NCBI GenBank assembly: GCA_020726285.1
Contig: DYSW01000010.1
Coordinates: 1 to 49,775, forward strand
Direction: 5' to 3'
From: Melioribacter roseus
Lineage (GTDB): Bacteria; Bacteroidota; Ignavibacteria; Ignavibacteriales; Melioribacteraceae
Length of the DNA stretch: 49,775 nucleotides
A program made the position numbers and the translations under genes. Numbering within the stretch: position 1 is the stretch's first letter; every line of letters begins with the position of its first letter. A model generated the notes under the pieces. That model did not search any database. It was not told the DNA's origin and saw only the letters and a program-made list of their open reading frames with translations. This document shows, in pieces, positions 44,502 to 49,775 of the stretch.

Positions 44502-45569
44502 ATGAATATTTTATTTTTGAATTCCGCCCGAGCTTGGGGTGGTAATGAAAAGTGGACGAAAATGGCAAGCGAATCTTTAAGCAAAGAGCATAAAGTGTAT
44601 TTTGCTTACAGAAAAGAAGTAATTGGAAAAATGTTTAAAGTGAAGAAAATCAAACTTCCTTTCTTTAGTGAATTGGATGTTTTTTCAATCTTCAAATTAA
44701 TTTCGTTCATTTTAATAAATAAAATTGAGATTCTAATTCCAACAAAAAAGAAAGATTATTTCCTTGCGGGAATTGCTTGTCGATTAACCGGACGCAAAAA
44801 TGTTTTACGTCTTGGAATTGTACGCGAGATGGGAAATTCAATATTTAATAAGTTAATATACAAAACTCTTGCTGATGGAATAATTGTAAATGCAAAGCAA
44901 ATTGAAGAAACTTTGCTGAAAACAGATTACATGCGAAGTCAGAAAATTGCTGTAATTTATAATGGAGTTGAACCAATTTTGATCGATAAAACAAAATATG
45001 AAGAAAAAACACAGAATAAATTTCAGATAATTTCAGTTGGGAGCCTAATAAAAAGGAAAAAAATGGATTTGGTGATTCTCGCTTTTGCTCAATTTGTGAA
45101 TCAAACAAAAATTGCAAATACCGAATTATTAATTGTCGGCGAAGGTGTAGAGTTAGAAAATCTGAAAGAAATTGCAAAACAAAATAGAATTGGCGAAATG
45201 GTGAAATTCCCGGGATTTGTGAATAATCCTTTCAATCAATTTAAAAATTCTGATGTTTTTATACTTTGTTCTGAAAATGAAGGTATCTCCAACGCAATTT
45301 TGGAGGCAATGTTTTTAGGAAAAGTTGTAATTTCAACAGTTGCTGGTGGAATTGATTACGCTTTAGAAAATGGTAAAAATGGATTTGTTGTTGATGAAAA
45401 TCCAAAACAAATTGCTGATATTTTAGAAAAAGTTTATTTTAATGAAGAGTTGCGACATCAACTCGGTTCTGAATCAAAAGTAACAATTGCCGAAAAGTTT
45501 TCGATAGAAAGAATGCAGACCAATATTGCTAATTTTTTATCTAAAGTAATTGAGAACAAAGCCGTTTGA
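44502..45569 (+). CDS. glycosyltransferase family 4
   Basis: GT-B fold enzyme (355 aa) that adds a sugar to an LPS/O-antigen type glycan. The N-terminal domain begins MNILFLNSARAWGGNEKW, with the glycine-rich acceptor loop of GT4. IISVGSLIKRKK begins the donor-binding domain, and the E-x7-E motif is in ENEGISNAILEAM. An upstream TTG at 44496 adds two residues; the ATG at 44502 is preferred. First gene of an operon of five GTs; its stop overlaps the following TTG start (TTGA). Donor and acceptor unknown. Confidence 0.88.
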   Translation: MNILFLNSARAWGGNEKWTKMASESLSKEHKVYFAYRKEVIGKMFKVKKIKLPFFSELDVFSIFKLISFILINKIEILIPTKKKDYFLAGIACRLTGRKNVLRLGIVREMGNSIFNKLIYKTLADGIIVNAKQIEETLLKTDYMRSQKIAVIYNGVEPILIDKTKYEEKTQNKFQIISVGSLIKRKKMDLVILAFAQFVNQTKIANTELLIVGEGVELENLKEIAKQNRIGEMVKFPGFVNNPFNQFKNSDVFILCSENEGISNAILEAMFLGKVVISTVAGGIDYALENGKNGFVVDENPKQIADILEKVYFNEELRHQLGSESKVTIAEKFSIERMQTNIANFLSKVIENKAV

Positions 45570-46675
45570 ATTATGAAAAGTTAAATATCATGTTTATCAA
45601 TTCTATTGCACCAAATAAATATGGTGGCGGCGAAAAATGGATGCTAACTGCGGCTAACGGTTTGCAGATAAAAGGACATTCTGTGGTAATTTCTGGAAAA
45701 ACGAATTCCATTTTTCTTGAAAAAGCCAAAAATATGAAATTGAAAACGGAAGAAATAAACATAAAAGGTGATTTTGATCCGATAAAATCCTTCAAAATTT
45801 CAAAATATTTGAAGAAAAACAGAATACATGTTTTAATCTGCAATTTTAATAAAGATGTTCGCGTTGCGGGACTTGGAGCAAGAATTGCAAAAATTCCACT
45901 AGTTCTAGCTCGTCATGGTTTACAAATTATCGACAAACGAACCATTCACAAATTAACATTAAAATATCTAGCAGATGGAATAATCACAAATTCGAACACA
46001 ATCAAGCAGATTTATGATTCCTATAATTGGTTTGATCAAGATTTTGTTAAAGTGATTTTTAATGGGGTTCAGATTAATAATGATATTCCAACACACAATT
46101 TTCAAGCTGAATTCCCAGGAAAGAAAATTATTTTCTCTGCGGGAAGATTTGTTGAACAAAAAGGATTTGAATATTTAATTCGAAGTGCTGAAATTCTAAA
46201 TTTGGAAAGACAAGATTTGGTTTTTGCAATTGCTGGCGAAGGTGAACTAGAAAATCAGTTGAAACAATTAGTTAAGTCTCAAAAATTAGAAAACACAGTC
46301 AAATTTCTTGGTTTTAAAAATGATATTCTTCCTTTTATTAAAGGAGCAGATATTTTCGTTTTGCCGTCACTTTATGAAGGAATGCCAAATGTTGTAATGG
46401 AAGCAATGTCGGTTGCCAAAGCTGTAATTGCAACAAATGTAAACGGAACGGCGGAATTGATAGAAGAAAATCAAACTGGATTTACAATTCCAAGTAAAAA
46501 TCCACAAATATTGGCTGAGAAAATAAATTTAATAATTGATGATAAAGAAAAATTGATAGAATTTGGGTTAAATGGAAAAAACAGAGTTGAAAAACTCTTT
46601 TCAATTGAAAGAATGATTACTAATTTAGAAAATCATTTTTATGAATCAATTAATAAGCGGAAAAGCAAATTTTGA
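45566..46675 (+). CDS. glycosyltransferase family 4
   Basis: GT4 paralogue of the previous product (369 aa from TTG 45566). It has the same N-terminal pattern (MFINSIAPNKYGGGEKWML) and IFSAGRFVEQKGFEYLI, with the donor motif E-x7-E in YEGMPNVVMEAM. Probable acceptor-side differences are in the N-terminal half. TTG overlaps the stop of the preceding gene in TTGA. The ATG at 45590 (MFINSIAPN) is the alternative and fits a typical GT4 N-terminus well. Two similar GT4s in tandem suggest duplication. Confidence 0.88.
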   Translation: MNYEKLNIMFINSIAPNKYGGGEKWMLTAANGLQIKGHSVVISGKTNSIFLEKAKNMKLKTEEINIKGDFDPIKSFKISKYLKKNRIHVLICNFNKDVRVAGLGARIAKIPLVLARHGLQIIDKRTIHKLTLKYLADGIITNSNTIKQIYDSYNWFDQDFVKVIFNGVQINNDIPTHNFQAEFPGKKIIFSAGRFVEQKGFEYLIRSAEILNLERQDLVFAIAGEGELENQLKQLVKSQKLENTVKFLGFKNDILPFIKGADIFVLPSLYEGMPNVVMEAMSVAKAVIATNVNGTAELIEENQTGFTIPSKNPQILAEKINLIIDDKEKLIEFGLNGKNRVEKLFSIERMITNLENHFYESINKRKSKF

Positions 46676-47718
46676 AAAAGTTCTTTGATGAAATATCATT
46701 TATAACCAAGAAAATTCTAATTTCATTCTTAACAATTTTCACGAAAAAGAGGAAAATTCCGACTTTCCCAATAAAAAAGCCGAATTCAATTGCTATAATT
46801 GCACAGGAAAGAATTGGCGATTCAATTTTGTTAACTCCGTTAATATTTAATTTACGCAAAAATATTTCTGATTTGAAAATTGTACTTATTACACTCAGCC
46901 CAGATTCGTACAATTTCTTCAAAAATGATAAAAACATTGATAAAATCTTTTTTGTGAAAGCTAATTACATTAAATATTTCCAAGAAATAAGAAAATTCCA
47001 TTTTGATATTCTTTTTAACACAAAAGATCATCCTTCATTTACATTTATTTATCAAACATTGTTGATTAAAGCAGATATTAAAATTGGAATAAAACACCAA
47101 TTTCATGAAAAATTTTACGATTACTTGTTGTTTTTCCCCTATTTTGAACACATTGTAAGGAAGAATTGCGGAATTTTAAGTTTATTTGATATTGCAACAA
47201 ATGATGAAATATGTAGACCATATATTCCACAAAATGAAATTTCTGATGAAATTCGTTCAATTTTACCCGAAATATCAAAAGAAAAAATTGTTGGAATAAA
47301 TTTAAGTGCGGGAGAAAAATCGCGTGAACTTTCTCTTGAACAATTGAATGAATTAATTCCCAAATTGAAATGCCAAATTATTCTTTTCAGCATGCCATCT
47401 CGAAGTGTAGAAAAGGAAATTCTCGAAAATAAACATCAGAATATATTAAAAACGCCGAAAACTAAAAGTTTTAGCGATGTTGTTGAATTGATTAAAAATA
47501 TTGACATTTTAATTTCGCCAGATACTTCGCTAATTCACGTTGCATCAAGTTTTAATAAAAAAATAGTTGGAATCTATCGAAATAATCCAATTCATCATAA
47601 AAGATTTTATCCATTTGTAACAAATTTTAAGCAAATAATTTCCAAAACTGATTTTCTGAAAGACGTAATTATAGATGAAGTTTACGAAGCTGTTTCAGAA
47701 TTAATTTCAATTGAGTAG
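46672..47718 (+). CDS. glycosyltransferase family 9 (heptosyltransferase-like)
   Basis: GT9 enzyme (348 aa) related to the heptosyltransferases of LPS core synthesis; transfers a heptose or similar sugar at the cytoplasmic membrane face. Visible parts: AIIAQERIGDSILLTPLIFN near residue 36, GINLSAGEKSRELSLEQLN near residue 204, and SPDTSLIHVASSFNKKIVGIY (abridged), the typical GT9 end. It uses TTG in a TTGA overlap with the GT4 stop. It suggests that this operon builds LPS core or a similar glycan. Confidence 0.88.
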   Translation: MKKFFDEISFITKKILISFLTIFTKKRKIPTFPIKKPNSIAIIAQERIGDSILLTPLIFNLRKNISDLKIVLITLSPDSYNFFKNDKNIDKIFFVKANYIKYFQEIRKFHFDILFNTKDHPSFTFIYQTLLIKADIKIGIKHQFHEKFYDYLLFFPYFEHIVRKNCGILSLFDIATNDEICRPYIPQNEISDEIRSILPEISKEKIVGINLSAGEKSRELSLEQLNELIPKLKCQIILFSMPSRSVEKEILENKHQNILKTPKTKSFSDVVELIKNIDILISPDTSLIHVASSFNKKIVGIYRNNPIHHKRFYPFVTNFKQIISKTDFLKDVIIDEVYEAVSELISIE

Positions 47719-47721
47719 AAA

Positions 47722-48672
47722 ATGAAAATTAGTGGTTTTACAATTGCCAAAAACACATCGAAACTTTACTATCCAATTAAACAATCAATTTTGTCAATTC
47801 TTCCGATTGTCGACGAATTTGTAGTTGCGTTGGGCGATTGCGATTTGGACGACAAAACGGAAAGTGAAATACTTTCAATAAATAGTGAAAAAATAAAAAT
47901 TGTTCGCACAATTTGGGATTCTGAAAAATATTCCAGCGGAACAGAAGCTGCTCGCCAAACTGATATTGCAAAATCGCATTGCACTGGCGATTGGCTATTT
48001 TATATTCAAGCCGATGAAGTAATTCATGAAAAAGATTTACCCGCAATTCAAAAAGCTTGTTCTGATTATTTAAATAACTCAGAAATCGAAGGATTTATTT
48101 TTCATTATCTACATTTCTGGGGCAATTATAACCACCACCAAATTGCTCACGGTTGGTACAAAAATGAAATTAGAATAATCAGAAATCTTCCCGAAATTCA
48201 TTCTTGGAGAGATGCACAATCATTTAGAAAAATTCCAAATTTTGATGGAATAAATTATAGGCAAACGGAAAACACATTCAAATTACGTGTAAAAAAAATT
48301 CCCGCTAATGTATTTCATTACGGTTGGGTACGTCCGCCAAGATTAATGCAGAGTAAAAATAAAATATTCAACGCATTATATATTGGCAAGAAAAAAGTAA
48401 CTCAAATTTATGAAAAAAAACCTCTTACTTATGATTATGGTCCACTTGGGCGAGCAAGAATATTTGAAGGAACTCACCCAAAAGTTATGGAAGAATGGAT
48501 ACTGAAATTTGATTGGTCGGAAGACTTAAATTATACTAAAAAAGATATGAACCAAAATCGAGAAAAGCATAAACACGATAGAATTAGGAATAAAATTTTA
48601 ACATTTTTTGAGCAAAATTTCTTAAATGGGGAAGAAATTGGTGGTTTCAAGAATTACATTGAGCTAAAATAA
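47722..48672 (+). CDS. glycosyltransferase family 2
   Basis: GT-A fold enzyme of 316 aa. MKISGFTIAKNTSKLYYPIK is the nucleotide-binding beginning, EFVVALGDCDLDDKTESE is the strand/loop before the donor, and IQADEVIHEKDLP carries the metal-binding acidic pair. HYGWVRPPRLMQSK in the C-terminal half is frequent in this GT2 subgroup. It starts four bases after the GT9 stop and ends on the first base of the next ATG (TAATG). Sugar unknown. Confidence 0.85.
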   Translation: MKISGFTIAKNTSKLYYPIKQSILSILPIVDEFVVALGDCDLDDKTESEILSINSEKIKIVRTIWDSEKYSSGTEAARQTDIAKSHCTGDWLFYIQADEVIHEKDLPAIQKACSDYLNNSEIEGFIFHYLHFWGNYNHHQIAHGWYKNEIRIIRNLPEIHSWRDAQSFRKIPNFDGINYRQTENTFKLRVKKIPANVFHYGWVRPPRLMQSKNKIFNALYIGKKKVTQIYEKKPLTYDYGPLGRARIFEGTHPKVMEEWILKFDWSEDLNYTKKDMNQNREKHKHDRIRNKILTFFEQNFLNGEEIGGFKNYIELK

Positions 48673-49775
48673 TGAAAATCGGTTTTGATGCAAAAAGATT
48701 GTTTAATAATTCAACTGGTTTGGGAAATTATAGCCGAACTCTTGTTTCGAATATGATAAAATATTTTCCTGAGAATGAATATATTTTGTTTAGCAATAAA
48801 ATCAGCAACAAATACACTCAAAACCTCAATTTAGATAAAACCAAAATAGTTTTGCCGAAAAATTATTTTAATCCATTTTGGCGTAGTTTTGGCATTTCTA
48901 AAGAAATTGAAAAGGAAAAAGTTGATATTTATCACGGTTTGAGTAACGAAATTCCCTTCAATCTAAAGAAGGCAAAAAGTGTTGTTACAATTCACGATTT
49001 AATCTTTAAGATTTACCCAAAAACTTATCCATTTTTTGATAGAATTACTTACGAAACAAAATTCAAGTTCAGTTGCCAACAATCAGATAAAATTATTGCA
49101 ATAAGCGAAAGCACCAAAAGAGATATAATTAAATTTTACGGAATTCCCGAAGAAAAAATTGAAGTAATTTATCAAACGTGTAATCGTATTTTTTTTGATG
49201 AACAGCAAAACGCAGATTTTGGGAATATGAAAGAAAAATTTAGGATTCCAAATGAATATTTGCTCTATGTTGGTTCAGTTATTGAACGGAAAAATCTTTT
49301 AGGAATAATCAATTCGTATTCCATTTTGCCAAAAGATTTACAAATTCCATTGGTTGTAGTTGGTAATTCAAAAGGGAAATATGCCGAAAATGTAAGAAAG
49401 GAAGTTAGAAGGCTAAAATTGGAGAACAAAATTCTATGGCTAAATAATGTTGAAAATCCTTTGGAATTAAAAATGCTTTACCAGAATGCACAAATATTTC
49501 TTTATCCTTCAAAATATGAAGGATTTGGAATTCCAATAATAGAAGCATTGTTAAGCAAAGTTCCCGTAATTACTTCAAACATTTCATCATTGCCAGAAGC
49601 AGCTGGTTCAGATTCAATTCTCGTAAATCCAGAAAAAATCGAAGAAATTGCAAATGCTATCAAAATAGTTTTGATGCAAACAGATTTGCGAACAAAAATG
49701 ATTGAAAATGGCAATAATTTTGCGAGAGAAAAATTTGATGAACGAAAACTTACTGAAGAATTAGAAAAATTATAT
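48672..49775 (+). CDS. glycosyltransferase family 4 (mannosyltransferase-like), 3' end outside window
   Basis: Open frame from ATG 48672 to the last base of the window with no stop (368 codons). Translated by eye: MKIGFDAKRLFNNSTGLGNY at the N-terminus, VVTIHDLIFKIYPKTYPFFD in the acceptor domain, LLYVGSVIERKNLLGIINSY starting the donor domain, and E-x7-E in YEGFGIPIIEALL, followed by VITSNISSLPEAAG. These fit GT4 mannosyl/rhamnosyl transferases of O-antigen loci. Close to complete, probably missing only the last few residues. Its start shares one base with the GT2 stop. Confidence 0.9.
   Translation, partial: MKIGFDAKRLFNNSTGLGNYSRTLVSNMIKYFPENEYILFSNKISNKYTQNLNLDKTKIVLPKNYFNPFWRSFGISKEIEKEKVDIYHGLSNEIPFNLKKAKSVVTIHDLIFKIYPKTYPFFDRITYETKFKFSCQQSDKIIAISESTKRDIIKFYGIPEEKIEVIYQTCNRIFFDEQQNADFGNMKEKFRIPNEYLLYVGSVIERKNLLGIINSYSILPKDLQIPLVVVGNSKGKYAENVRKEVRRLKLENKILWLNNVENPLELKMLYQNAQIFLYPSKYEGFGIPIIEALLSKVPVITSNISSLPEAAGSDSILVNPEKIEEIANAIKIVLMQTDLRTKMIENGNNFAREKFDERKLTEELEKLY

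Overview
The window is AT-rich and reads as a member of the Bacteroidota/Chlorobi lineage, most likely an Ignavibacteria-type organism (inference from gene content, not from a marker tree). The clues are a C-terminal NYPNPFNPST-type T9SS sorting domain, a PorV/PorQ-family outer-membrane protein, a pair of GWxTD-family proteins, a TonB-dependent receptor with a carboxypeptidase-regulatory-like domain, and Bacteroidota-style promoters (TTG, about 19-20 bases, TAnnTTTG) in front of the suf operon and the right-hand glycosyltransferase operon. Coding density is high and most neighbours are spaced by a few bases or overlap. I see no rRNA, tRNA, CRISPR array, insertion sequence or prophage.

Layout: (1) 1-10982, plus strand: a surface-glycan locus (GT4, undecaprenyl-phosphate sugar transferase, polyprenol-phosphate mannose synthase-like GT2, a GT2 fused to a degenerate sugar transferase, a Wzx-like flippase). 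Mixed into it are a DUF4143 ATPase with two upstream dyad repeats, L-2-hydroxyglutarate oxidase, accA, a four-helix-bundle (23S-IVP/S23 family) gene bracketed by inverted heptamer repeats, and a YbgC-type thioesterase. (2) 11157-16338, plus: dut, dnaE, a FabL/FabI-like enoyl-ACP reductase and thioredoxin. (3) 16586-26240, plus: a secreted/outer-membrane block with a T9SS cargo, a TonB-dependent receptor, a second large exported protein and a PorV-like protein. It ends in a clear intrinsic terminator and has another hairpin after its first gene. (4) 26307-29865, plus: two paralogous GWxTD proteins and an LpxL-family acyltransferase, chained by 4- and 1-base overlaps. (5) 29911-35493, minus: sufB-sufC-sufD-sufS-MIP18/SufT-like-Rrf2. 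The promoter overlaps alternating TCAAG/CTTGA half-sites, and the Rrf2 regulator is the last gene. (6) 35666-41642, plus: LOG-family protein, RlpA-like lipoprotein, DUF4159 protein, a long coiled-coil DUF4175-type membrane protein, and a short BKACE-family protein. (7) 41833-44251, minus: fumC and an M23 peptidase. (8) 44502-49775, plus: a second glycosyltransferase operon (GT4, GT4, GT9, GT2, GT4 truncated by the window edge), with its own promoter and several TTGA/TAATG coupled starts.

The genes suggest a cell-envelope-centred region. Two glycan loci flank housekeeping lipid, DNA and Fe-S functions and an outer-membrane secretion block. No wholly new system is evident. The most unusual items are the GT2 plus dead-sugar-transferase fusion, the cassette-like four-helix-bundle gene with inverted heptamer arrays, the DUF4143 gene with tandem dyads, the secreted/PorV block, the RlpA-DUF4159-DUF4175 chain, and the suf promoter with candidate Rrf2 half-sites.
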